From Zygnema cylindricum (lineage: Eukaryota > Streptophyta > Zygnematophyceae > Zygnematales > Zygnemataceae), in the NCBI GenBank assembly GCA_037447655.1, contig JBBHKE010002086.1, positions 1-14,679 of the forward strand: DNA of 14,679 bases. Reading direction: 5' to 3'. A program made the position numbers and the translations under genes. The notes under the pieces are model-generated. The model saw only the letters and a program-made list of their open reading frames with translations. It was not told the DNA's origin and did no database searches. Numbering within the stretch: position 1 is the first letter of the stretch; the number at the start of each line of letters is the position of its first letter. Shown one piece after another: positions 1 through 8,797 of the stretch.

Positions 1-55
1 ATTTACATGAATGCTCCCCAAGAGCCACATTTAAATAGCACCGAGTTTCAGTCGT

Positions 56-266
56 ATTGCACAGAACTGCAGAGCGATTGCATTGAAGTTGCACTCGAAT
101 TGCACTGATGAGTTACACTGGGATTGAACTGAATTACATCGGCATGTAAATTGCAAAGAAATTGCACAGAAATGGATCGAAATGCGCTGAAATTGTGCAT
201 AAACTGCGTGAAATTGCCTTGAGTTGCACATGATTAAACTGAATTGCATGGATTGCCCTAAATAGT
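56..266. repeat. Degenerate 11-bp minisatellite
   Basis: About nineteen imperfect units near the consensus ATTGCACTGAA follow one another, with unit lengths mostly 10-12 bp. Recognisable units include ATTGCACAGAA, TTGCACTCGAA, TTGCACTGATG and ATTGAACTGAA. The period was read by eye and individual units differ at several positions, so this is an old array. The minus strand stays open across it (31-366, 111 codons) only because the repeat contains few stops in that orientation. The resulting protein is a monotonous run of Q, F, C and N residues with no domain, so it is not called as a gene. Confidence 0.7.
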
Positions 267-848
267 ACGGAAACGACATTACCACAACTTTTCTCGAAGA
301 TTCTTGTTGAAAATAAAAGCGAAAGTAAAATCTTTGATAGTTGTTTACGAAAAAAATTTGTACCATTCTTAGTGTTGATTTGTCCTTGAAAACAAAAGTA
401 ACACTACGTTACATGAATGAGATTTAATAGCATTTTTAGTGTGGTTTTGACCAAGTTTTCAAAGAAATAGTATATGGCTATTTCTAATTACTTATGCTAC
501 AATGAAAGATATGTAACATTTTTATCGTGGACTAAATTGAATTGCACAGAGTGCAATTAAGTTGCACTAATTTGTAGTGAAGTGTAAAAGCACGCACAGT
601 AGTTGTAGTTCAAGAGTTGTAAGGATCACAAATCTTCAACTTTATTGTTTTAATGGACTTCGCAATCCATCGGAAGCTTTTTGGTCCGAGCACTCACACT
701 TAGCTCCCACTCTCCGCAATCAGCTGACTTGACAATTGTTGGAACCGGTCACGGTATTGTTACGGACATTCACTGGTCCATAAGCCGTAGGATGTTGATT
801 TATTTTATTCTTGACCCTTAGTTTGTCCGTAGTCCCTTACAATTCTAG
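267..848. other. No gene seen; one short perfect palindrome
   Basis: This 580-bp stretch has no coding frame worth calling. Its one exact structure is a palindrome at 540-558, with arms AATTGCAC and GTGCAATT around a 3-nt AGA spacer. The arms use the same TTGCAC word as the minisatellite to the left and may be a stray inverted pair of that unit. Pyrimidine-rich sequence just before 849 is discussed with the candidate exon. Confidence 0.5.
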
Positions 849-1142
849 GATGACTCATGGACCGCTCCTAGTGGAGATGACAGATTGCAAGAGGAAAGAG
901 TAGTAGAGGAACCGGCAGTGCCAGAGTTACCTCTTCCTATGACTCCTAAATCACAATGGAGCTATTGCAACCTGTTAGTTGCCACTATTCAAAATGCCAT
1001 GAAGAGTTTACAGCTCAACGAGTACATTAGATTCCTACAAGTTATTATCTACATCGAAGTTTTATCGAACATGATCACTACGAGTGCACTTAACCGGATA
1101 AATCGAGAGCCTCCACCAAAGGTACATCCAAGTACGGCCCAG
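849..1142 (+). CDS. Candidate internal exon, unknown protein (294 nt, phase 0/0)
   Basis: I do not recognise this product. The frame is open from 849 to a TAG at 1167-1169. It is bounded on the left by TTACAATTCTAG, a good splice acceptor with a pyrimidine-rich stretch upstream, and crossed on the right by CAG|GTGAGT at 1140-1148, a perfect plant donor match. The exon would be exactly 98 codons, starting and ending on codon boundaries. The predicted peptide has an acidic, proline-containing N-terminal third, including EERVVEEPAVPELPLP. A middle part is rich in L, I, V and N and could form helix, and a basic proline-containing tail follows (INREPPPKVHPSTAQ). Composition is varied and not repeat-driven, unlike the other open frames here. 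No partner exon was found in the window. It could be a chance frame or an old retroelement fragment. Confidence 0.35.
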
Positions 1143-1663
1143 GTGAGTACGATCACCAATGAGACGTAGTCTCATCAAAAGCACGACGATAAGGTTCCAA
1201 AAAGAGGCAAATCAAGCATCACTACTGCACTCTCATTTTTGGTCGTGTGCTCTGTTTACAATAGTTGCTATTATCTGTGTCAGTTTAACGTGTATGTATG
1301 CATGTGTAGATATGTACATGTGGTTGTGACTTCTTATATTAGCTTTTGTTTTGTTGAAAAAACCAGAGGGTTTTGGTGTTTGTAAAGACCAAAACTATGC
1401 AGACTTGTTATTAGGAAGGCAGGAAAAGTAAAAAATATAGTTATCCCAAATATAAAATATTGAAAGTTAAAATCGGTGGTTTGGTTTCTTGATAGGTTAT
1501 CGCTGATTTGGTTTTCGCTGTTTAGGCTTTCAAAAATTAGTACAAGATAGTTTTTTAGTAGTTTTTGAAGCCATAAGGCAATATCCGAGGCTTTGTGGTG
1601 TTATCCTTGCCTTTTCTAACCTACCTTTTCGTTTGTGAAACTATCATGGGGCAAGAACGTATG
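1143..1663. other. No gene seen
   Basis: AT-leaning sequence with stop codons in all frames. If 849-1142 is an exon, this would be intron. I see no conserved motif, RNA gene or mobile-element end. Confidence 0.5.
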
Positions 1664-1859
1664 AAGCCTTGTTAAATCCTTTACCTTGGTTAGACCTAGG
1701 CCCTAAAAGAGTTAGCAAACCAATCTTTGTTTCTGTCAAGATCCTCTAACTACCGTCCGATAAGCCTTGTTAGACCCTTTGCCCTGGTAAAACCTAGGCC
1801 CTAAAAAGATTGGCAAACTAATATTTGTTTCTGTGTAGATCCTCTAACTACTGTCTGAT
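1664..1859. repeat. Two tandem copies of a 98-bp unit
   Basis: Copy 1 is 1664-1761 and copy 2 is 1762-1859, directly abutting. Both begin AAGCCTTGTTA, share CCTAGGCCCTAAAA in the middle and GATCCTCTAACTAC near the end, and are exactly 98 bp long. I count about 16 mismatches and no gaps, roughly 84 percent identity, so the duplication is old. No reading frame is conserved between the copies. Confidence 0.85.
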
Positions 1860-1973
1860 CATCTCCAATTCCAACATTGCCCGAGAGTCCGATCACCTAG
1901 AGTTATTGTGGCGCCGCCTTAAACTCCGCTGCACAACCTAACCTTTATCCGGCTGCAGATCCACATGGGACCT

Positions 1974-1993
1974 GGTACCTCCGTGGAGGGACC
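1974..1993. repeat. Short hairpin, 9-bp arms
   Basis: Arms GGTACCTCC and GGAGGGACC pair with one mismatch around a 2-nt GT loop. A further GGTACC lies just downstream near 2000. It sits between the 98-bp duplication and the octamer array. No function is assigned. Confidence 0.35.
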
Positions 1994-2080
1994 TTGAAGG
2001 TACCAAAGGAGGCAACGGAAGAATAATCAGGGTGAACCGGGGGAGGTGGCTATGGTAAACAGAGGGAGGTGTGTCACTTA

Positions 2081-2925
2081 TTCCATGGATCAATGCTTCT
2101 GTGGTTCAACAGTTCAGGGGTTCAATGGTTCAATGGTTTAATGGTTGAATGGCTCACTGGTTCCATGGTTCAATGGTTCGATGGTGTTCAATGGTTCAAT
2201 GGTCCAGTGGTTCAATGGTTCAATGGTTCAATGGTTCACCGGTCCTATGGTTCAATGGTTCGATTGTGTTTAATGGTTTAATGGTTCAGTGGTTCAGTGG
2301 TTGAATGGTTTAATGGTTCGATGGTGTTCAATGGTTCAGTTGTTTAATGGTTCGATTGTGTTTAATGGTTCAACGGTTCAATGGTTCAACAGTTAAAAGG
2401 TTCAACTGTTTAATGGTTTAATGGTTCAATGGTTCAACAGTTAAAAGGTTCAACTGCTTAATGGTTTAATGGTTCAATGGTTCCATGGTTAAATGATTTA
2501 GTGGATCAATGTTTCAGCAGGTCAATGGTTCACTGGTTCCATGGTTCAATGGTTCGATGGCGTTCAGTGGTTCGATGGTGTTAACTGGTTTGATGGTGTT
2601 CAATGGTTCAGTGGTTCAATGGTTTAATTGTTCAGTGGTTCAATGGTTTAGTGGTTCAATGGTGCACTGGTCAGCGGTTTTATGGTTCGATGGTTCAGTG
2701 GTTCAATGGTTCAATGGTTTAATGGTTTAATGGTTTAATGGTTCAATGGTTTAATGGTTCAATGGTTCAATGGTTTAATGGTTCAATGGTTTAATGGTTC
2801 AATGGTTCAATGGTTTAATGGTTCAATGGTTCAATGGTTTAATAGTTCAATGGTTTAATGGTTCAATGGTTTAATGGTTCAATGGTTTAATGGTTCAATG
2901 GTTCAATGGTTCATGGTTCAACGGT
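2081..2925. repeat. Octamer minisatellite (TTCAATGG / TTTAATGG)
   Basis: About 845 bp is built almost entirely from an 8-bp word, chiefly TTCAATGG, with frequent TTTAATGG, TTCAGTGG and TTCGATGG variants. Occasional 10-bp units (such as TTCGATGGTG) and one 7-bp unit (TTCATGG) slip the phase. The left half is heterogeneous and the right part (about 2700-2910) is nearly pure, alternating the C and T variants. The plus-strand open frames inside it (2069-2281, 2509-2730) arise because the C variant has a 24-bp super-period that reads as FNGSMVQW in any frame. Where two T variants fall together a TAA appears. These frames are not genes. Confidence 0.92.
2377..2472. repeat. 48-bp higher-order repeat, two copies, inside the octamer array
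   Basis: Copies 2377-2424 and 2425-2472 each contain six octamers in the same order of variants (TTCAATGG, TTCAACAG, TTAAAAGG, TTCAACTG, then two TTTAATGG-type units). They differ at a single base at the start of the fifth octamer (T versus C). This shows recent duplication of a multi-octamer block in an otherwise older array. Confidence 0.85.
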
Positions 2926-4907
2926 ACGCATTTGATAGAGTTCCGCCGTCGACTAGGAAACAGGTGCATAGTATCAACCTCCTTGGAAGATTATCAATTT
3001 CCAAGACCCTTTTTGCCATAAACTCCCTTCTCTAGCGTGTGTATACCTTTTTGATGTTTGCCTTTGTCTGACTGTTCCTTTGTTCCCCAGGCATTCCCTC
3101 TCTATAAGACCCCAGTTTACTCCTATAGACCTGCTTCTGCCCCCTTCTTTCTTTGACTCATTGCGTCTCCAATTCCTACTCTAGGATGTCATCTTAAAGG
3201 GACCCAGATCAATGAGATCGTCAAAAAGTGAGACGACACAAGTGACTCGTGCAAATTTGCATGAAATTAGGGCATTATTTTGAAATTTATATGAGCGTAA
3301 TGTCTTGAGTGAAGTTTGTGAAAGCGGATGTGATGGGCCTTTTATGCAGTCGGTACAGTCTTATCAAATGGTTTATATTCCTGTTAGATCCCGCAGGCGA
3401 TTGATGCAAATTTGTGTGGAAAATTGGGAAAATTCGAAAATGATTTGTGATAGCCAATTTCCCATTGAATTTTCCGAGAGATATGCTAAGCTCAACTTAT
3501 GACACGATTCTTGTTATGTGTGCGGAACATTAATGACCATCCGCTTAATCTGATTTTTTATTGAATTTACTACTTGAGTGAGTTGTTGTGGAGCATGTTT
3601 GTTACATGTATAACTTTTTTTTGCAAATAAATGGTTAATTCCTTTGATGTCAAAGGTACGGAAGAAACTAAAAAAAATTTGCATTCGTTGTTTAGATCAA
3701 TTAAGAAGTTTAACAGCCTTAGGAGCGTGGTTTTAGCCGTAGTCAATAAATAACCATTATTTGGCATAATGTATGTTGTCCATAAAAGCTTATTCACGAT
3801 ATAATATCGTAATGTGCCTCGAAATATTCCACGTCTACACTAATTTAAGCATACCATTTCATTGGTCTGTACATCGATACTTGGCTTATGAAATTTCCAA
3901 TATCGCACACAACTGGAGGATTTGTAACAGTTTGAATCTTTTCCGGTTGCAAATAAGATCTATGGCTTTTTCAACCTTGGCGACTTCGACAATTGTACCT
4001 TATTGTGATATTATTTTATTTTGGAAGATGCTCTTTAAAAATGAAAAAAATTGGGGGAAACATTCAGGTTATTGGATGGTTGTCCAATTTGCTACCCAAT
4101 GCGCTCCTTGTTTCCGCAATTCAAATTGCAATAGTATGGCCACATTTATATTTCCAGCTTTCCAAAATATCTTGATCAAAATAATTTCCAGGGTCCATAG
4201 GAAAGAATAAGTGGCGTCGATTCGTAAAATCGTCCAGTGACATCATACCAAAATCAGGTCAAATACTATTGTGTCAAGAATAATTCGAAGGAATGGGTGA
4301 TCTTGGAAGAGATGTATTTGTTAGTATAAGTATATAACGTAGGCGAGGAACAAGTCGACTTTAAATCGATTTTCTTGATTATCCAAATGAAGAGCCACAA
4401 AGCTTCATCCAATGATATCACTACAAGGTATAGGTGGGGAGGATGTGTTTATACGCATTATTATTGCTGTGGTTGCCAGGGGTATCTTTGACGTTGGGAT
4501 AGTCATTGAATTTTTCTCCATCTTGAGGCGACTGTAGAGATCTCTAAATCCTTCTTTCGTTGTGTCATGATCTTGGTGTTTAATCTGTACTTCAACAACA
4601 CCTTGTGGAATTTTTCATTCCAAGCAGTAAATTGTTTATTATCGAGTAGCTCAAAATATCCTTGTATTGCACTAAGAATTGTAACAATCATAAAGATGAT
4701 CTTGGTGGCGTGGGGAGGTTAAAGGAAATTTAGTCGGCTTCAAGCAGCTTGTTTGCATATAACGTGATCCATATGCCTCTACAGGCCACGTCAGCTCCAC
4801 GACGCTAAATTTGGTAGACAACTCGTCTGAATTCGTCAAGGTCACCTATGGGCCCATAAATTAATGATAAAAATCCACCACTGCGATCAAACGGACAACC
4901 TCCATCT
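2926..4907. other. Long stretch without a recognisable gene
   Basis: Nearly 2 kb of AT-leaning sequence. The longest frames are 3773-4210 (+, 145 codons) and 4503-4691 (-, 62 codons). The first has no domain, no composition bias typical of coding sequence and no splice context I can support. The second reads somewhat like soluble protein but has no family I can name and no open extension on either side. I see no tRNA, LTR end or tandem repeat. It may be intergenic or intronic. Confidence 0.5.
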
Positions 4908-4957
4908 TAACTACAGAGGATAGAAGCGAATCCAAGCCATAGATAAATAACTCCGGT
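4908..4957. repeat. 50-bp direct repeat, left copy
   Basis: It matches 5371-5420 at about 45 of 50 positions with no gaps. Both contain AGCCATAGATAAATAACTCC. The two copies bracket the A-rich block between them, with 463 bp from start to start. Confidence 0.85.
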
Positions 4958-4961
4958 TAGA

Positions 4962-5363
4962 AAAAAACAGAGAAAAACCCAAAACAGAGAAAAAAGAAAA
5001 CAAAAACTCAAAAGAAATTACAGAAAAAAAGAAAACTCAAAACAGAAAAAAAAACAAGAAAACTCAAAATAAAACTCAAAATAGAAAACAGAAAAAAAAA
5101 AACTCAACAGAGAACTGAAAAATGAAAACGATAAAACAAGAAAACAAGAAAACTCAAAAAAAAAAAAAACAGAAAATAGAAACTCAGAATAAAAAGGAAA
5201 ACAACATAAAACAGAAAACAACATAAAACAGAAAACAACAGAAAACAGAAAAAAAAACATAAAAAGGAAAAAAAAAAACACATTCAACAAAATAAAAAAG
5301 AAAACAAAACATAGAAAATAGAAAACAAAAAATAGAAAACAGAAAACAAGAAAACTCAAAACA
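4962..5363. repeat. A-rich low-complexity block
   Basis: About 400 bp consists almost only of A runs separated by CAG, CTCA, AAG and TAG interruptions, with words such as AAAACAGAAAAC and AAAACTCAAAA recurring irregularly. The minus strand stays open through it and gives a long phenylalanine-, leucine- and serine-rich frame (5018-5497) that looks like a membrane protein but is only the translation of T-rich repeat. No gene is called. Confidence 0.85.
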
Positions 5364-5370
5364 TATTTCG

Positions 5371-5420
5371 TAACTACAAATGATAGAAGCCAAATCAAGC
5401 CATAGATAAATAACTCCGGT
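5371..5420. repeat. 50-bp direct repeat, right copy
   Basis: Partner of 4908-4957, with about five substitutions. It immediately follows the A-rich block, as the left copy immediately precedes it, so the block either expanded between two tandem copies or arrived with one of them. Confidence 0.85.
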
Positions 5421-6689
5421 AAGACACAGTGGGGTAAAATATCAATAAAAGGTAGATTCATATCGTTAATCCACATGAAAGCATGTAGACGACTCATCTC
5501 ATCTTATGTAGGCACTGGATAAATAAGAGGTAACACGAAAATGTTGTAGTGAGTGCCAAAAGAGCTTACAGTAGATGAACAACAGTTCAAACTCCAAAAA
5601 GACCCTAACAGTAAAACTTCTTGTATACTTTGACAAAAATATCTGATCGCTACAAAATTGAGCATGGGGTGACATGTGTCTCTCACCAATTCCTTTTTTG
5701 ATTCTATTCCTATACGCGGTTTTATTATTTAGCCACTAACCACTAACTGTCAACGCATTTCTTACAATGTTGCTAATCACCTTATGATATGTCGACAACC
5801 CAGGGATTGACCTTACTTTTTTTTATGTGTCCCCGGTAAGTTTTAAAAACCTGTCTTTCATGCACGCATCCATGCGTCATAAGAATATTTTAACACTTCC
5901 GATATCAAAATCGGAGGTTGTCCCCAAAATTTGTGGGAATGATTCTTGCTCGATTTGCGCGAAAATGCTAAAGGTAAAGACATCACAAGTCTTTCAACTG
6001 AAACTTTCATCTCAAGATGTTGCGGAAGGTGAAGAATGTTCAAATAACCTCACCTGACACGAGCCTCGGCCTAATCGTCACCCAAAACAAATGCCTCGTT
6101 AGCCGGGGTGGGAGATCAAGATGATTACCCAACTGGAACACGTATATGTTCAATTGAACTAAATTGGCCACCTTTAATTCACTTGTTGGGGTAAAAAGTT
6201 GTGTGCGGTCATTGTAACATGTTAGTATCAGGGTTTTTACTATTTTCCCGAGGGTTCAGTGAGAAAAGAGAGTTATTTATAGGATGATGGGTAAACCTTT
6301 CATCGCTATAAACTTAAAGATAAAAATTTTCAACAATAACATTTTATTATAATCAACTACACTAAATTACGTCAGTGAATAATTACCGTTGACGCAATAT
6401 TGTTATTGACCACACCAAAAATGTTAATAAATAATTAAAATAAAATAATACTTTATTAATAATTTGAAATCAAGTACTTTAAACAATGTTAGTGAATAAC
6501 ACTCAATAATCTTTCTAAATAATTACTGTTACAGACGACACATCCGTTAACAAATCCTCCTTGTTAACATGCTTGAACAAGTTCGGGATGATAGTTGCTA
6601 AAATTTATGCTACACCCATGGAATTCAACACAATCTAGAGGGACTAGAGGGAATTTTAAGTCTTAGGAGGAGACAGTCTGGAATGAGGG
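5421..6689. other. No supported gene; AT-rich centre
   Basis: Open frames here are short (76 codons or fewer). The frame at 5827-6057 (+) includes CGNDSCSIC, a cysteine-spaced motif I cannot place in a family. 6300-6545 is strongly AT-rich. Small symmetric sites are a TTCAATTGAA palindrome at 6149-6158 and a hairpin at 6546-6568, with arms GTTAACAA and TTGTTAAC around a 7-nt loop. None is enough to call a mobile element. Confidence 0.45.
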
Positions 6690-7257
6690 GAGCAAGAGTT
6701 TATGTCTCAGATTCCGTACGAGCAAGTGGTAGGAAATCTGATGTAGTTTTCTCTCCAGAAGTTCCTACAACTGTTGGATTTCTTAGCAAAAGCTTACAAA
6801 ATTGGAGAAGGTCAAATTAGGAAGCAGCTAAAAGGATTCTTTAATACTTAATTGGAACCAAAAATTTGTGGTTGAACCAAGGAGGAGAGGAAGTAAATAT
6901 AAACACATGGAGTGATGTTAGTTATGGCGATGTACCTAGCAGAAAGTCAACAACAAGATTTGTATTACAAAGTGGACAAGGAACTTGCTGCTAGAGTAGC
7001 AAACTACAGAAAGTGACTCATCAATCTACAATGGAGGCAAAGTACATGGCAACCATTTCAGGTGTGAAAGAACTCTTATGGGTCAAGTCGGTTTTTCAAG
7101 AGTTTGGGTTCACGTAGCAAGGAACACCAATAATTTGGTGCGACAACCAAGAAGCTATATCGGTCGTTACCAATCTAAGTCATCACTTCAAGAGCAAGCA
7201 TATGGACATTCGACTACACTTTGTGAGGAAAATGAGATTTTTGCTAAAGTTTTGAAG
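6690..7257 (+). pseudogene. Ty1/copia RNase H domain, dead fragment
   Basis: This is the C-terminal part of a copia polyprotein, the RNase H that degrades template RNA during reverse transcription. Read in order: IPYEQVVGNLM, matching the family VGSLMY block; then, after one frameshift, GFLSKSLQNW and AAKRIL; then TWSDVSYGDVPSRKST, which carries the first catalytic Asp in the family SDADWAGD position. Next come TMEAKYMA with the catalytic Glu, IWCDNQEAIS with the next Asp, and SKHMDIRLHFVR near the end. In-frame stops at 6818 (TAG), 6842 (TAA), 6992 (TAG) and 7115 (TAG) show it cannot encode protein. From 6797 to 7257 one frame carries all the motifs apart from those stops. No RT is recognisable upstream and no LTR clearly follows, so it is a truncated relic. 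Confidence 0.85.
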
Positions 7258-7276
7258 TTGACTGCCAAATGCTAAA

Positions 7277-7301
7277 AAATGAGTTACCTGATGAGTTACC
7301 T
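7277..7301. repeat. GAGTTACCT doublet, left copy
   Basis: GAGTTACCT occurs twice (7281-7289 and 7293-7301). The 15-mer AAATGAGTTACCTGA at 7277-7291 recurs exactly at 8131-8145. It lies at the junction between the two opposed copia fragments. Confidence 0.75.
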
Positions 7302-7705
7302 TGAGAGCCTTTTGAGCGTCTGCAAAGTTTCCTCCTGCCAAATCATTTTCTACAAACAATCTTTGCAGACTAAGGGAATATTTTAACATGCTACCTCCAA
7401 CATACTTATGTTCAACTATTTTTGTAACACTATCCATCCAATGATACACATAAGTCTTTTGATATATACGTTCTAACCACTTCCATTATTCAGATGCATT
7501 TTTCAAATCAAGGTAATTCATTACAAGTTCCTTGGTCAAGGATAGCTTGATAGTCCGTAAACACTCAAAGTTCTTCTCCTCCCATCCAACCGATGATTCA
7601 ACACATGTCCCATCCACCACATCCATTAGCTCCCTCAACTTGAAGTAGCCCTCCATAATACTCCTCCAACAGTAATATTCAAATCCATTAAATATGAGTA
7701 ATATT
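7300..7705 (-). pseudogene. Ty1/copia gag N-terminal fragment, dead
   Basis: Read on the minus strand, this frame carries the opening pattern of copia Gag, the capsid-like protein that packages element RNA. FNGFEYYCWRSIMEGYFKL fits the family pattern F-x-G-x-N-Y-x-x-W with a following helix. Then comes RELMDVVDG, then WEEKNFECLRTIKLSL, which fits the W-x(n)-D/N-x-x-A/C-x(n)-I-x-x-S-L block. A TAA at 7486-7488 interrupts the frame, which then resumes with KWLERIYQ and SLQRLF-like sequence. No zinc knuckle follows. The neighbouring RNase H relic is on the other strand, so the two do not form one element in collinear order. The leader upstream (7706-8130) shows no clear primer-binding site. Confidence 0.65.
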
Positions 7706-8560
7706 GATTCATCCAGTATGGATAGCCATGGAGTGGGCCCTTAACCTGTTGTCCTTAGCCATTTCCAGCCATGGATTTACCCTCGGAAGCACCACAGACT
7801 ACCCCAAAACAGCCTACTTTGAATCCACCTAGAATTCTACAAAATAATCAAAACAAGCTGAAACTACATAAACAAATATTTTTCAGGTCAATAAGTATTC
7901 CCACTAATTTTCATATAAAAATACCAAACAGAATTATCACATCATCCAGTCAAAGTTGCAGAAAAAAAGTCTACCAGAACTTTGATTGATCAGACCAACT
8001 TCACAACGACGTAAAACAAAAACCAGGCACACAATAGTCATGTAAATCTGTGAAAATATTTATAATAAAAAGAGGAACACACATGCAAAATTTCAGATAA
8101 TTCTCCCAACAGATCTCATTTCTGATGCAGAAATGAGTTACCTGAGTTACCTGTTGGATGCTAAAATTATTGCAGATATGTCAACTTAAGCTCAACCAAC
8201 TCTTAAGTTAGAGATTTGTGGCAATGCATGTGGACTTAGTGGCTAAAGATTTTCAATCTTAGGAGAGTTTTGTATAACCTTCTAAAAGATATAGATAAAG
8301 ACCACCAAAACTTACAGAAATAATTGAGCTTAACTAATAAACATTAATAGTGTGGAAAACGACAATTCATTTAGGGAATCAAAGTATAAATAAGCATCAA
8401 AGTACAAAACAGGGATCCAAAAACACCATGTATAAATAAACATGAAAGATTTTTTTTTGTGGTGAAAGTAAAGTCTTTAATAAAGACTGCAAAGTATAAG
8501 TGAACAATTTTTAGAAAGACTGACTACGTGCACTGAAACAGATAAGTACATTCAAAGTCT
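7706..8560. other. No gene seen; small hairpins
   Basis: The first part could be the untranslated leader of the minus-strand gag relic, but no LTR end or primer-binding site is recognisable. Exact small structures are a hairpin at 8115-8137 (arms CTCATTTCTG and CAGAAATGAG, 3-nt loop) and one at 8472-8488 (arms AGTCTTT and AAAGACT, 3-nt loop). The rest is AT-rich with short frames only. Confidence 0.5.
8131..8152. repeat. GAGTTACCT doublet, right copy
   Basis: AAATGAGTTACCTGA at 8131-8145 matches 7277-7291 exactly, and the site again contains two GAGTTACCT words, here directly abutting (8135-8143 and 8144-8152). The two sites are 854 bp apart and bracket the minus-strand gag fragment. Confidence 0.75.
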
Positions 8561-8608
8561 TGTTAGATTTTCGCGAAACTCGAGATCATGTCCCATGTGG
8601 AAAATTGA

Positions 8609-8694
8609 GCCCGGGCTCGAACTTGGGACCTTTGGGCTCGAACCTGGGACCTTTCACTTACGCTGTGAATGCACTAACCAGTGTGACACCAGAT
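8609..8694 (-). promoter_or_regulatory. tRNA-like segment with A-box/B-box resemblance (pol III type)
   Basis: On the minus strand, in order: CAC-ACTGGTTA-GTG, like a D arm with the conserved GG; TTCAC-AGCGTAA-GTGAA, a perfect 5-bp stem with a 7-nt loop; AGGTC, a 5-nt variable loop; then CCAGGTTCGAGCC, which contains a B-box-like GGTTCGA. If the second 21-bp copy is ignored, the T arm reads CCAGG-TTCGAGC-CCGGG, with four of five pairs. There is no acceptor stem and no proper T33, so this is not a working tRNA gene. It may be a pol III promoter relic carried in the LTR. The sister LTR keeps the D- and anticodon-like parts in weaker form but lacks the B box. Confidence 0.5.
8613..8654. repeat. 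21-bp tandem duplication of the B-box region
   Basis: Copies 8613-8633 and 8634-8654 abut and differ by one base. Each contains GGGCTCGAAC and GGGACCTTT, so each carries the complement of a TTCGAGCC core. The duplication is absent from the other LTR of the same element. Confidence 0.85.
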
Positions 8695-8797
8695 CGATAT
8701 TGAGCTTGGTCCATACCCATTTAATTCAGGCGGCTCCGAGAATGAACTTACCACATTCTACGCCGTATTGAACCGACATCCACATGCCAATTCAACA

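Larger units (their letters stand above)
8561..8797 (-). repeat. TRIM 3' LTR (237 bp) with tRNA-like segment
   Basis: Read on the minus strand it starts TGTTGAATTGGCA and ends AAAATCTAACA. Its middle holds the tRNA-shaped stretch described separately. It is 26 bp longer than the other LTR, partly because a 21-bp unit is duplicated at 8613-8654. Confidence 0.8.

Noticed and set aside
31-366. 111-codon minus-strand open frame
   Set aside because: It is the translation of the 11-bp minisatellite; residues are a monotonous Q/F/C/N mixture with no domain.
2069-2730. Plus-strand open frames resembling a repeat protein (FNGSMVQW units)
   Set aside because: An 8-bp repeat read in triplets gives a 24-bp super-period open in all plus frames. 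The variants that break it occur irregularly, as expected without selection on protein.
2081-2925. CRISPR array
   Set aside because: The repeats are 8-bp direct units without unique spacers, in a plant-like context.
3773-4210. 145-codon plus-strand open frame
   Set aside because: No recognisable domain, no splice context, and overlapping frames on both strands are also open. A protein search with a significant hit would change this.
4503-4691. 62-codon minus-strand frame with plausible protein composition
   Set aside because: It could be a decayed gene piece, but the flanks have stops and no family is recognised.
5018-5497. 159-codon minus-strand frame that looks like a multi-pass membrane protein
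   Set aside because: Phe/Leu/Ser richness comes from the complement of the A-rich low-complexity block.
5827-6057. Short frame with a cysteine cluster (CGNDSCSIC)
   Set aside because: The spacing does not fit a zinc-binding family I can name, and the frame is short with no supporting context.
6300-6545. Possible second MITE related to the one at 13125
   Set aside because: Words such as AATAATTACCGTTGACGC resemble the other unit only loosely, and no terminal inverted repeats were found.
8609-8694. Functional tRNA gene on the minus strand
   Set aside because: D-, anticodon- and T-arm-like parts are present, but there is no acceptor stem, position 33 is not T, and the segment lies in an LTR.
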